DNA from: Drosophila persimilis
Taxonomy: Eukaryota > Arthropoda > Insecta > Diptera > Drosophilidae
Direction: 5' to 3'
Length of the DNA stretch: 64,000 bases
NCBI RefSeq assembly: GCF_003286085.1
Contig: NW_020825355.1
Span: 744,001 to 808,000 of the forward strand
Of the stretch, positions 25,001 to 48,016 are shown in pieces; the stretch's first letter is position 1, and each line of letters opens with the position of its first letter. Under the pieces are notes generated by a model that saw only the letters and a list, made by a program, of their open reading frames with translations, did not search any database and was not told where the DNA came from. The translations under genes were made by a program, and so were the position numbers.

Positions 25001-28000
25001 AATGATGTAACCATCATGATTTTTTGCGAAAATCGTGAAAAAGTGGATGTCCCTTTTTCTGGTGTCAATCGGTTGGCAGGACTCTCCCGATCACGGAGAG
25101 ACGTGCCGCTCCCAGATCGGCTGCCGTATTGCAGAGATATAAGAAAAAAACATCCTCTAAATGATACGCAAATCCGAATCTTCGCAAGGCTATATCTCAG
25201 GCAAATAGGGACAGTACGGTGAGGGACATACTCTCCCAGGATCGCGAGGATCCAGACTGTCGAACGGCATCAAACTGTCGACTCCGAAAATGAAATGGAT
25301 GTCCCTTTTTCTGGTGTCAATCGGTTGGCAGGACTCTCCCGATCACGAAGAGACGTGCCGCTCCCAGATCGGCTGCCGTATTGCAGAGATATAGCGTGCA
25401 GAAGAAACCAGTATTTTCTTGATATGTCGTCAATCTTCGGAAGGCTATATCTCATACAAATAGGGCCCGATCGGTGAAGGACCTACTCTCCCAGGATCGC
25501 GAGGATCCAGACTGTCGAACGGCATCAAACTGTCGATTCCGAAAATGAAATGGATGTCCCTTTTTCTGGTGTCAATCGGTTGGCAGGACTCTCCCGATCA
25601 CGAAGAGACGTGCCGCTCCCAGATCGGCTGCCGTATTGCAGGGATATAGCGTGCAGAAGAAACCAGTATTTTCTTGATATGTCGTCAATCTTCGGAAGGC
25701 TATATCTCATACAAATAGGGCCCGATCGGTGAAGGACCTACTCTCCCAGGATCGTGAGGATCCAGACTGTCGAACGGCATCAAAGTCTCGACTACGAAAA
25801 TGAGGCCGATTTTTGGCAAATTTAATGATGTAACCATCATGATTTTTTGCGAAAATCGTGAAAAAATGTATGTCCCTTTTTCTGGTGTCAATCGGTTGGC
25901 AGGACTCTCCCGATCACGGAGAGACGTGCCGCTCCCAGATCGGCTGCCGTATTGCAGAGATATAAGAAAAAAACATCCTCTAAATGATACGCAAATCCGA
26001 ATCTTCGCAAGGCTATATATCAGACAAATAGGGCCCGATCGGTGAAGGAACTACTTTCCAAGGATCGCGAGGATCCAGACTGTCGAACGGCATCAAAATC
26101 TCGACTACGAAAATGAGGCCGATTTTTGGCAAATTTAATGATGTAACCATCATGATTTTTTGCGAAAATCGTGAAAAAGTGGATGTCCCTTTTTCTGATG
26201 GCACTCGATTGGCAGGACTCTCCCGATCACGAAGAGACGTGCCGCTCCCAGATCGACTGCCGTATTGCAGGGATATAGCGTGCAGAAGAAACCAGTATTT
26301 TCACGATATGTCAATCTTCGGAAGGCTATATCTCATACAAATAGGGCCCGATCGGTGAAGGACCTACTTTCCCAGGATCGCGAGGATCCAGACTGTCGAA
26401 CGGCATCAAAGTCTTGACTACGAAAATGAGGCCGATTTTTGGCAAATTTAATGATGTAACCATCATGATTTTTTGCGAAAATCGTGAAAAAGTGGATGTC
26501 CCTTTTTCTGGTGTCAATCGGTTGGCAGGACTCTCCCGATCACGGAGAGACGTGCCGCTCCCAGATCGGCTGCCGTATTGCAGAGATATAAGAAAAAAAC
26601 ATCCTCTAAATGATACGCAAATCCGAATCTTCGCAAGGCTATATCTCAGGCAAATAGGGACAGTACGGTGAGGGACATACTCTCCCAGGATCGCGAGGAT
26701 CCAGACTGTCGAACGGCATCAAACTGTCGACTCCGAAAATGAAATGGATGTCCCTTTTTCTGGTGTCAATCGGTTGGCAGGACTCTCCCGATCACGAAGA
26801 GACGTGCCGCTCCCAGATCGGCTGCCGTATTGCAGAGATATAGCGTGCAGAAGAAACCAGTATTTTCTTGATATGTCGTCAATCTTCGGAAGGCTATATC
26901 TCATACAAATAGGGCCCGATCGGTGAAGGACCTACTCTCCCAGGATCGTGAGGATCCAGACTGTCGAACGGCATCAAAGTCTCGACTACGAAAATGAGGC
27001 CGATTTTTGGCAAATTTAATGATGTAACCATCATGATTTTTTGCGAAAATCGTGAAAAAGTGGATGTCCCTTTTTCTGATGGCACTCGATTGGCAGGACT
27101 CTCCCGATCACGAAGAGACGTGCCGCTCCCAGATCGACTGCCGTATTGCAGGGATATAGCGTGCAGAAGAAACCAGTATTTTCACGATATGTCAATCTTC
27201 GGAAGGCTATATCTCATACAAATAGGGCCCGATCGGTGAAGGACCTACTTTCCCAGGATCGCGAGGATCCAGACTGTCGAACGGCATCAAAGTCTTGACT
27301 ACGAAAATGAGGCCGATTTTTGGCAAATTTAATGATGTAACCATCATGATTTTTTGCGAAAATCGTGAAAAAGTGGATGTCCCTTTTTCTGGTGTCAATC
27401 GGTTGGCAGGACTCTCCCGATCACGGAGAGACGTGCCGCTCCCAGATCGGCTGCCGTATTGCAGAGATATAAGAAAAAAACATCCTCTAAATGATACGCA
27501 AATCCGAATCTTCGCAAGGCTATATCTCAGGCAAATAGGGACAGTACGGTGAGGGACATACTCTCCCAGGATCGCGAGGATCCAGACTGTCGAACGGCAT
27601 CAAACTGTCGACTCCGAAAATGAAATGGATGTCCCTTTTTCTGGTGTCAATCGGTTGGCAGGACTCTCCCGATCACGAAGAGACGTGCCGCTCCCAGATC
27701 GGCTGCCGTATTGCAGAGATATAGCGTGCAGAAGAAACCAGTATTTTCTTGATATGTCGTCAATCTTCGGAAGGCTATATCTCATACAAATAGGGCCCGA
27801 TCGGTGAAGGACCTACTCTCCCAGGATCGTGAGGATCCAGACTGTCGAACGGCATCAAAGTCTCGACTACGAAAATGAGGCCGATTTTTGGCAAATTTAA
27901 TGATGTAACCATCATGATTTTTTGCGAAAATCGTGAAAAAGTGGATGTCCCTTTTTCTGATGGCACTCGATTGGCAGGACTCTCCCGATCACGAAGAGAC

Positions 28001-30962
28001 GTGCCGCTCCCAGATCGACTGCCGTATTGCAGGGATATAAGAAAAAAACATCCTCTAAATGATACGCAAATCCGAATCTTCGCAAGGCTATATCTCAGGC
28101 AAATAGGGACAGTACAGTGAGGGACATACTCTCCCAGGATCGCGAGGATCCAGACTGTCGAACGGCATCAAACTGTCGACTCCGAAAATGAAATGGATGT
28201 CCCTTTTTCTGGTGTCAATCGGTTGGCAGGACTCTCCCGATCACGGAGGGACGTGCCGCTCCCAGATCGGCTGCCGTATTGCAGAGATATAAGAAAAAAG
28301 CATCCTCTAAATGATACGCAAATCCGAATCTTCGCAAGGCTATATCTCAGGCAAATAGGGACAGTACGGTGAGGGACATACTCTCCCAGGATCGCGAGGA
28401 TTCAGACTGTCGAATGGCATCAAAGTCTCGACTACGAAAATGAGGCCGATTTTTGGAAAATTTAATGATGTAACCATCATGATTTTTTGCGAAAATCGTG
28501 AAAAAGTGGATGTCCCTTTTTCTGGTGTCAATCGGTTGGCAGGACTCTCCCGATCACGGAGAGACGTGCCGCTCCCAGATCGGCTGCCGTATTGCAGAGA
28601 TATAGCGTGCAGAAGAAACCAGTATTTTCACGATATGTCAATCTTCGGAAGGCTATATCTAATACAAATAGGGCCCGATCGGTGAAGGACCTACTTTCCC
28701 AGGATCGCGAGGATCCAGACTGTCGAACGGCATCAAAGTCTCGACTACGAAAATGAGGCCGATTTTTGGCAAATTTAATGATGTAACCATCATGATTTTT
28801 TGCGAAAATCGTGAAAAAATGTATGTCCCTTTTTCTGGTGTCAATCGGTTGGCAGGACTCTCCCGATCACGGAGAGACGTGCCGCTCCCAGATCGGCTGC
28901 CGTATTGCAGAGATATAGCGTGCAGAAGAAACCAGTATTTTCATGATATGTCAATCTTCGGAAGGCTATATCTCATACAAATAGGGCCCGATCGGGGAAG
29001 GACCTACTTTCCCAGGATCGCGAGGATCCAGACTGTCGAACGGCATCAAAGTCTCGACTGCGAAAATGAGGCTGATTTTTGGCAAATTTAATGATGTAAC
29101 CATCATGATTTTTTGCGAAAATCGTGAAAAAGTGGATGTCCCTTTTTCTGGTGTCAATCGGTTGGCAGGACTCTCCCGATCACGGAGGGACGTGCCGCTC
29201 CCAGATCGGCTGCCGTATTGCAGAGATATAAGAAAAAAGCATCCTCTAAATGATACGCAAATCCGAATCTTCGCAAGGCTATATCTCAGGCAAATAGGGA
29301 CAGTACGGTGAGGGACATACTCTCCCAGGATCGCGAGGATTCAGACTGTCGAATGGCATCAAAGTCTCGACTACGAAAATGAGGCCGATTTTTGGAAAAT
29401 TTAATGATGTAACCATCATGATTTTTTGCGAAAATCGTGAAAAAGTGGATGTCCCTTTTTCTGGTGTCAATCGGTTGGCAGGACTCTCCCGATCACGGAG
29501 AGACGTGCCGCTCCCAGATCGGCTGCCGTATTGCAGAGATATAGCGTGCAGAAGAAACCAGTATTTTCACGATATGTCAATCTTCGGAAGGCTATATCTA
29601 ATACAAATAGGGCCCGATCGGTGAAGGACCTACTTTCCCAGGATCGCGAGGATCCAGACTGTCGAACGGCATCAAAGTCTCGACTACGAAAATGAGGCCG
29701 ATTTTTGGCAAATTTAATGATGTAACCATCATGATTTTTTGCGAAAATCGTGAAAAAATGTATGTCCCTTTTTCTGGTGTCAATCGGTTGGCAGGACTCT
29801 CCCGATCACGGAGAGACGTGCCGCTCCCAGATCGGCTGCCGTATTGCAGAGATATAGCGTGCAGAAGAAACCAGTATTTTCATGATATGTCAATCTTCGG
29901 AAGGCTATATCTCATACAAATAGGGCCCGATCGGGGAAGGACCTACTTTCCCAGGATCGCGAGGATCCAGACTGTCGAACGGCATCAAAGTCTCGACTGC
30001 GAAAATGAGGCTGATTTTTGGCAAATTTAATGATGTAACCATCATGATTTTTTGCGAAAATCGTGAAAAAGTGGATGTCCCTTTTTCTGGTGTCAATCGG
30101 TTGGCAGGACTCTCCCGATCACGGAGAGACGTGCCGCTCCCAGATCGGCTGCCGTATTGCAGAGATATAGCGTGCAGAAGAAACCAGTATTTTCATGATA
30201 TGTCAATCTTCGGAAGGCTATATCTCATACAAATAGGGCCCGATCGGGGAAGGACCTACTTTCCCAGGATCGCGAGGATCCAGACTGTCGAACGGCATCA
30301 AAGTCTCGACTGCGAAAATGAGGCCGATTTTTGGCAAATTTAATGATGTAACCATCATGATTTTTTGCGAAAATCGTGAAAAAGTGGATGTCCCTTTTTC
30401 TGGTGTCAATCGGTTGGCAGGACTCTCCCGATCACGGAGAGACGTGCCGCTCCCAGATCGGCTGCCGTATTGCAGAGATATAAGAAAAAAGCATCCTCTA
30501 AATGATACGCAAATCCGAATCTTCGCAAGGCTATATCTCAGGCAAATAGGGACAGTACGGTGAGGGACATACTCTCCCAGGATCGCGAGGATTCAGACTG
30601 TCGAACGGCATCAAGGCTATATCTCAGGCAAATAGGGACAGTACGGTGAGGGACATACTCTCCCAGGATCGCGAGGATTCAGACTGTCGAACGGCATCAA
30701 AGTCTCGACTACGAAAATGAGGCCGATTTTTGGCAAATTTAATGATGTAACCATCATGATATTTTGCGAAAATCGTGAAGAAATGTATGTCCCTTTTTCT
30801 GATGGCAGTCGATTGGCAGGACTTTCACGATCACGGAGAGACGTGCCGCTCCCAGATCGGCTGCCGTATTGCAGAGATATAAGAAAAAAGCAGCCTATAA
30901 ATGATACGCAAGTCCGAATTTTCGGAAGGCTATATTTTAGACAAATACTGCCAGATCGGTGA
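19036..30962 (-). repeat. Right arm: inverted tandem array of the 313-bp satellite (about 40 units)
   Basis: The same unit runs in the opposite orientation to the left arm. Three subtypes mix: type A (with ATATAGCGTGCAGAAGAAACC), type B (with AAGAAAAAAGCATCCTC and GATACGCAAATCCGAATC; about 20 units) and a short 255-bp type C lacking about 58 bp (starts near 19570, 21705, 24150, 24410, 25285, 25540, 26735, 27615 and 28190). Many type A units carry a 3-bp insertion (GTCGTCAATC) that the left arm lacks. Higher-order blocks repeat at 881 bp (26113-27875), 939 bp (28340-30218) and 1819 bp (20365 and 22184). A block at about 19557-20270 recurs at 25525-26240. The edge carries a partial-unit duplication (about 30530-30700) and a diverged last unit (30717-30962). 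Confidence 0.96.
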
Positions 30963-31525
30963 CCCACTTTCCCAGGACCAGTGGCACAGGACACGGAAAA
31001 GTGAAGGCCACTATTCCGTGCAAATATATTATGAAATATGCTTTCAAGAGGAATGACAAATTCGTAATCTCTATTGGAAGCTAGATCATTGGCTTTCAAT
31101 TAACTTTCAAAAGGGTTCCCCAGTCATTGTCAAAAAATTCGTAGAATTTTTTCTGTTTTGTGTAATTTTGCAAAGGGACGTCAACAAGTGCGCACAGCAT
31201 ATACCTCTCGCTCTCACTGCATGCTTTTCCCATAAAGCTATCTCTGTTTTTGCAGTTATTCAGTTAGCAGAGTCTAATGTCACATTAATCCAGATGTCAT
31301 ACTCAAAGCTTCACGTCCAACCGATACAAGTGTAGGCGAAACAATACCAAAGAAATACCTACTTTAAAATTTTAATTCAAATTTCTTTGTTGATTCTAGC
31401 TTGAAATCGAAAGTGAATTTCAATTTAATAATTAATTTTGAATTGAACACGAAATGCGTATGCATATAATTTGATTAATAGTTGTTTGTGTATATGAGGC
31501 TGGACTACTAGTGGAAGATGGTTGC
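30963..31525. other. Intergenic DNA between the satellite and Tektin-C
   Basis: No gene is seen. After the last degraded satellite unit, sequence becomes unique and AT-rich. TTTAATT and TTTATTT words on the plus strand near 31370-31430 could include the Tektin-C poly(A) region on the minus strand. Confidence 0.45.
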
Positions 31526-32940
31526 CTAGAACGATTGGTATTTAAGTGCCTGGCGTAAGGTCATGCAATCCACCTCGTCGATCTTGCAAGTGTTTGCCTT
31601 TATATTTATCTCCTCTTCCTGCATGACCTGGACATGCATCAAGTAACGCATTGATGCCTTGTTCTCGTTCAGCTTCTGATTCAGCTTGCAGACGGAGGCC
31701 TTCAGGGCCTGCAACTCGTTATAGAGCGCATCCTGGACCATATCGCATGTCAGCTCTAGTCCCGGGCGATGGGCGCGATTGCTGAGTCGCGTCTGACAGA
31801 GAGTAATGGCGCGCTGCTTGTCCATCATCTCCTTCTCCAGATCGGTCATGTTGCGCTGCACCTGGTGAATGTGGTCCATGGTGTCCTTGTGCTTGTTCTC
31901 CAGGCACTGCTTCACGTGCTTCGTCTCGGCAATGCGCCGCTCGAAGGCTTCGTTAGTGCGGTCCGTCTGGTTCTGCATGTCCTCGCAGACCTGCTTTAGA
32001 AGCAGATCAATGTAGGCGCGCAGCTGGCCGGCCGAGACCAGGGCCTTGGCATTGGCCTCCAGGTTCTCGTAGGTCTGTGCCTGCCATTCGGTCAAGGAGA
32101 ATTGGCTGGGAAATAAATCAAAGGGAATACAGAAACCCTACCATCGACTACTGATTAGTGGTAACCTACCAGTGCGACTTGGATAAGTCCTGACCCTTGC
32201 CGAGGTCATGCTGGAACTCCTTCAGCTTGAGATTCTTCTCATCAATGGCCAGAGATTTGTCCTTGGCGGCCAGATCCTGGTCCAGCAGATAGATAGCTGC
32301 GCGCAGCTTGCGAATCTGCTCCTCGGCCTCTTTTAGAGCGGCATCAGCTAGCCCCTGACAGCCCTTGATCACCTTCAGCTCGCGGCGCAGCGAGCGATCC
32401 ACCTCATCATCGCAAAGATCGACCCCGATGCGGCCCTCGCGAAGAATCAGGCACTGCTTGCAAATGGCTAGAGACTTCTCCTTAAGGAACTCGATGGCAT
32501 TCAGCACCCTATTGCGATATGTGTTCAGGGCCTCGTCCTCCAGCATGGCCGTCTTCTTCTGGCGATTCAGTTCGTCCACCAGGAAGCGGATCTCGCTGGT
32601 GCGCTCGCGCATGTGGTGCTCTACTTCGCGCTGCCAGTTCTTGGTGGTGTCCTTCGTCTCGTCAACCACGCGACGCGATTCCCTGGGATGGGAAAAAGTT
32701 GTGGAAATGGCATTCCATCCCTAAAGATACTAAAGATACTCACTCGACAATGCGCTCGGCCAGCTTCTCCTGGTCGCAGGTAATCCTAAACTTGATCTTG
32801 TTATTGTAGTCCCAGTCCTCCTCAGAGTAGCGGGGCGGGCACTTGGCCACGGGACCCAGATGCTTGCCTGCCAACTGCATGCCAGTGATGCGACGTGCCT
32901 TCAGATTGGGCAACATGGTGAACGATGCTCTGTGCAGCAA
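31526..32940 (-). CDS. Tektin-C: Tektin-C, axonemal filament protein
   Basis: Tektins are coiled-coil proteins that form filaments inside doublet microtubules of cilia and sperm flagella. Exons 32744-32940, 32170-32682 and 31526-32105 join through two short GT-AG introns (429 residues from the first ATG; 421 from the second at 32914-32916, which opens MLPNLKARRITG and could be the true start). Nearly all of the protein is heptad-rich. Exon 2 holds the family block IEFLKEKSLAICKQCL and DLCDDEVDRSLRRELKVIKG. Exon 3 has RAHRPGLELTCDMVQDAL at the position of the tektin nonapeptide (RPNVELCRD), here diverged, as is common in insect tektins. The gene looks intact. It lies next to Bre1 in D. melanogaster as I recall; here about 22 kb of satellite separates them. 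Testis expression is expected from the family. Confidence 0.93.
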
Positions 32941-35900
32941 AGATTGCGTAAGAAATATAGTTGATTGTTCGCTTTATGAAATTTTTTTGCAACTTTTGAT
33001 TGAGAATAGGTTTTGGGGGACTACGATTACAGTAATAAGGATATGACAACTATATTCGAATCGATTCGACTGCCTTTAACTGGCACACTTTGTTTCTGAG
33101 AAAGAAAAAATCTGTACCTGCCTGAATCTGATTCTGAGTCGGACTAGACTCTCGGCTCGACTTGCAATTGGGTTCCTAGTCTCTCCCACGGGGTTCGTTA
33201 AATCGATTCATGCTAAGGAATTTACGGTTGCCTAGCGGTATTTATTGTTATGTTGCCCCTGCCCATACCCCATACCCCAGGCCCCAGCTGCTCCTCCTTG
33301 TCTCTGGAGAAGAAGTCATGCAGCCATTGCGCTTGTGCCGTGTGTCACCTGGCAGTCACTCCATTGAATTTGGCACAGAAGGAAACGCAACCAAGGAGCG
33401 AACGAGCCTCCCAGCCGGGGGCCTAGTCCTGTTCCTTGTGGTCTCGTCTTAAAGCATGTTTATAAATAGGTTTATACCTGTGACGCCGCCATCGGAGTAG
33501 GTACGGACCCCCAAACCCATAGAGAGCCTTGGGGCCTTCTCCTACTGCTCCTATTGATCGATTTATGCTAACATACTTTCGCTTTTGCTGATTTTCGCTT
33601 CGGTTTTTGGCAGTTTCTTGATACTTTGCACATGATTGCAAAGTTTTTGGCATTAATTATGCTAATCAATGGACATTGCGTGACTTGCGGCGATGGGCGT
33701 GGCTAAAAATAAAGCCCTGTCAATGATATTTTATTTGATTTACCATTTCAACTAGCCAAGCAGCTTTGGAGCCTAAGAATGGGTGATTTAACAAGCATAA
33801 TGGAATTTAAAGTTTTGAGTTGTTCCTCACAGTTGTCCTTAAACCAGGCCACCATGCCAGTTTTATGACCACTATCAATCCCCCCAAAAAGCAAGCAGTC
33901 TATCTTGTTTGTTTTTTTTTTTTGTAAAATTAAGTTTTAATATATTACGATACACATTTGCATATACATATACATCATATACATATATCCGTACTATATA
34001 CGCATTGCTCTTACAGCTGAATGTACAATTTAATTAACTAGGATCGGATCTCTTGATCGTATGTTCTTCATTACTCTTTTATTTTTATGTTATGTTTCAC
34101 TTTTTGGATTTCCTTGTTTCGGGTTTCGTTTGGCTTTAACGATCTATGGCTTGTGGAGGCGTTTCCAGAACTCTTTTTTTCGTCTGCTCTGCTATTATTA
34201 TTTTGGTAATGTATGCAATTAGACATCTACATCCACACCCACTACAAACTGTCGTGTCTGTTTTCGTTATGGTTTATTAACAGTGAACTTTGAAATTCTA
34301 TTCTCCTCTTTGGAGTACTCTTCTTGCTAGTCAACCACTAAGTACATTGCTTGCAGTTGGTTAATTACACGGTTCATTTCATCTGGACTGTACAGATCTG
34401 CTTAGTTATTGTATGCTATGCTGATGCTACTATTGAACCCCGGCAGCGCCAGAATAGTGAATAGGTCTCCCAAGGGCGATCGACAATTGTTTTACTTGGC
34501 TATCTACGAATACGAACTGTGGTTGCTCTCTCTATCTCTCTCTCTCTCTCTGTGTCTCTTTCTCTATGCCTATCTCGCTCTTTATCGTTTTCTGTTTCTT
34601 TATCTGTTGCTCTTAGGTTTCGCCCTTGGTTCGGGTCTTGTTTAAATTCTTTTATTTGCAATTTGTTATTATTTGTATTTGTTATTTATTGTAATTGGTA
34701 ATTTGTTGCTAGTTTGTGGTTGCTTGTGGCTTCCTCTCGAGTGTAGGCAGTGTTTCGTCATTCTTGATTATTTTTTCGATAGTTAATTCTTCCTGGTTTG
34801 CTCTTTTATATTACACATTTCATTTCTTAGCTTTAGCACATTGTTTTTTCAGAGAAAGCTACTTATCCCCCTCTACGGGTGTGCCCTCCCTTCTTCTTAT
34901 ACAACATACCTATGTATATAGAAAAAAAAAAATTGTTTAATGAAATACAAAATATGTAGTACATTTAGCAGTAAACAAAACCAAAACACACAAGTAAATA
35001 AGTTGTACAATGAATAAAATATATGTATTTATATATACTCGTACTTGATTTGCATTATTAATGTATCTTCATACAAATATCTCTGCTTTCCTCTCTCTCC
35101 ATCTCTCTCCTTTCTGATTACTTATTATTATCTTTTAATAGTTTTCATTTTCTGTACTTTAGTTGGTAGTTTTCATCATTTGTTAAGTTCTTTATTCGCT
35201 TCGCTTCACTTCGCACTTTGCACCCCGCACTCTGCACTCTGCACTCCCTGCTCCCTTTTTATCAGCTGCTTGTAACAAAAATAATTGCTTCTGAGGTATT
35301 TACTTTTAGTTTATATAAATATTCTTTCATAACCATTATAAGTAATGTTTTAGGTTTTAGTTGCTTTCGTTTTCAATAGTTTTTCGTTTCCTTTTTTTTT
35401 CTTTTGGGTTTATTTCTGTTTTTTTTTTTTTTTTTTTTCGTTTTGTTTAATTTTATTTTATTTTGTAGTTGTCTTGTCTTTTTAAACAATTCAAAGCACC
35501 TTTTGATTATATTTGACATCGTAATTTTCGTTATCTTTTTCTTTATAGTATATATTTCATTTTTACTCTCTTCATTTTCATGCAAAGAAAAGAAAACATA
35601 AACGATGGTTCAGATGGAAAATAAAGGGGGGAAACACAACTGAAAACAGAATATAATCAAAGTACATAATTCGTATAATCTATTGTTCTTAGATCTCCTC
35701 TCTGGATCTACATTTATTGTGGTGGCAGCGTTTAGCTTCTCAGTACGCGTTATTCATTTCAGTTTAGGCTTTTGTTTCGGTTTTTGTTTCATTTTAGTTT
35801 AGTTTATATTGAATGTTGAACATATTCAGATATGGAACCAATTCAATTCCTGGCGGGATGCAACAAAAGAGTAGAGCTCCAAATATAAATATAAATTGGC

Positions 35901-36973
35901 TATGCGAGAAAGTTATTCCCAAAGTCGGGGGACACTTTTCATGGTGCTGTGGAAACCTTTTCATACGTACATTAATGGTTTCTATGGTTTATTCTTTAAT
36001 ATTCTAGTTTACTTTATAATTTACATTTCATTTTCATTTGAATTTGTGTTGCCTGCTACGTTGCAGTCGAAGTTGCGGTTGCTGTGGCTGTCCCAAAAAC
36101 TAACGTCGCCTATCGTCCCTACATGCCTATGCCTACCGAATATATATTGTATGTTCGTAACTGACAAAAACAAGGACTGCTCCTGGACAACAATCAATCA
36201 TGAGTAGCGATTGGAGGCTTTCGTAATTACATCTGTTGCTTATCGGGGAAACTAAATGATATATTAGGATAGGCCCGGCCCTGGGTTGCAACTGGGTTTG
36301 GGAGTTTGTGGTTGAGGTTTACGTTGAGGGAACGTCGCCCAAACACGACACGTTTTTATGTAATATATTTTACATTAAGAGCTACATCTCGAATACAGAA
36401 CTTCCTTAGCTTAACGTTGTCTGTTGTCTGTTGTAGCGGGTTAAGGTTAAATATGGGTAAAATAAAATGAAAGTGTTGCGTGTACATTTGAACTAAATTG
36501 TATAGACCATTTTTTCCTATGTAAAATATAAGTGTAGTATGATATTTATACATAAACACGGATAAGTTTCGGCTGCTTGCGAACGCTCTCTATCTCTCTA
36601 GGTGTGTATATAGAATAGCTATAGCATGTGTCTGCGTGTAGCTCGCCGACTTTAGTAGTAGTACCTAAATGTAGTTAGTATCCAAAAAGAACGCTCTCCT
36701 TGCCTCATTGTCCTTCCTTATCATCATCCTAATCACAGCGCGATCCTTGCGCGCTCTCTTTAACAAAAACAACACCCCACGCACACCCATGCTGTGTGCT
36801 CTTGCTCGTACTGCTCCTTCTGCTCGTCCTCCTGCTTACTCCGAATCCGCATCCGAATCCGAATCCAAATCCACTTTCCATATACGTCATAGTACTAACT
36901 GTCAATTTCTGATGGGAAGGGGGGAAGTTGTGGTGGGATGGGATGTTCTGCTGGGCGCCTGCTCCACCTCCAC
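32941..36973 (-). other. Tektin-C 5' flank and probable long S6k 3' UTR
   Basis: No coding exon is found. The Tektin-C promoter must lie near 32941-33200. From about 33900 to 36973 the sequence is AT-rich, with poly-T runs on the plus strand (33905-33921, 35420-35439), a CT microsatellite (about 34530-34550) and TTTATT words (AATAAA on the minus strand). This is consistent with a multi-kilobase S6k 3' UTR on the minus strand. Its end cannot be fixed by eye. Confidence 0.4.
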
Positions 36974-47172
<10,199 letters not shown>

Positions 47173-47639
47173 TTGTGTGCTGTTGGTGGCCGCTGCCGTG
47201 GTGTCGCTTAACTTAATGCTTCGTCACACAATAATTTGGCTCTGCCTTTGTGGCTTTTGCTTGGATAATTTGTTGCTGTTGCTGCTGCTGCTGCTACGGT
47301 TTCGGGTTCTTTGGGTGTACGGAATACGGAAAGAGCCCTAACTGGCAGACGGTGCTGCACGATTTTATTTTAGTTTCGGTTTGTTGGAACAAGCGGAGGG
47401 GCAGTTTTCGTGGCCCCGAAGGTTATTGTTTATTAGTTAATAGCAATACAAATACAAATATATACACACAGACGCACACGCTCACTAACACCGACGCACG
47501 CACCACGCACTTGTGCCACAAACGCACACACTGCGAGAACTTCCAACGCGCGCCTTTGCAATCTGCCTTGCAATTTATCAAATACGTAATTATTTGCAAC
47601 TGCCTCTGGTCGCAATGTTTAATAATCAGCAATTAAAAT

Positions 47640-47762
47640 GCACTTTTTCTTTGTTTGCGAGCGAACACGAGGTATAGGGTATATCGATAGCACTATCGAT
47701 GCGTAGACGCTTATCGCTTGTGGCTCACTATCGATGGATATATTTTCCCTATATCGATGGAC
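47640..47762 (-). promoter_or_regulatory. S6k promoter region with a DRE cluster
   Basis: Four ATCGAT words occur within about 80 bp: a perfect TATCGATA at 47682-47689, then ACTATCGATGC (about 47693), ACTATCGATGG (about 47728) and ATATCGATGG (about 47751). DREF binds such sites at growth and replication genes. It lies about 500 bp upstream of the S6k start codon and 250 bp beyond the neighbouring RCC1 gene's stop, so S6k is the likely target. Confidence 0.55.
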
Positions 47763-48016
47763 GCCACTCTGCTTATTGTGGGGACTCATGAAATTGATTG
47801 TGATTCAATCAAATCTGGAAATCAGGCCAACTTTTAGTCAAGCAAACAACATATTGGTGTGCTGTCAAATTGTATCTATTTCTATGTTTTAGTCAGGTTT
47901 TTAAGTAGATATGTTTAGGTTTGGGTTCCTGCTTAGCAGACTTCAGTCTTTGCTTAAAGTATCTTCGGTTGAAATATGAGTCCTAGTTCCACCCTTTGCT
48001 GGTGGTAAATATTAGT

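Noticed and set aside
8640-30962. Many 60-112 residue open frames in the arrays as genes
   Set aside because: They are open on both strands, repeat once per unit, and 313 bp is not a multiple of three. They fit shadows of a satellite unit, with no recognised domain.
34400-35300. Plus-strand hydrophobic frames (Leu/Ser-rich) as small membrane proteins
   Set aside because: They come from CT/TTTC-rich low-complexity sequence in the probable S6k 3' UTR.
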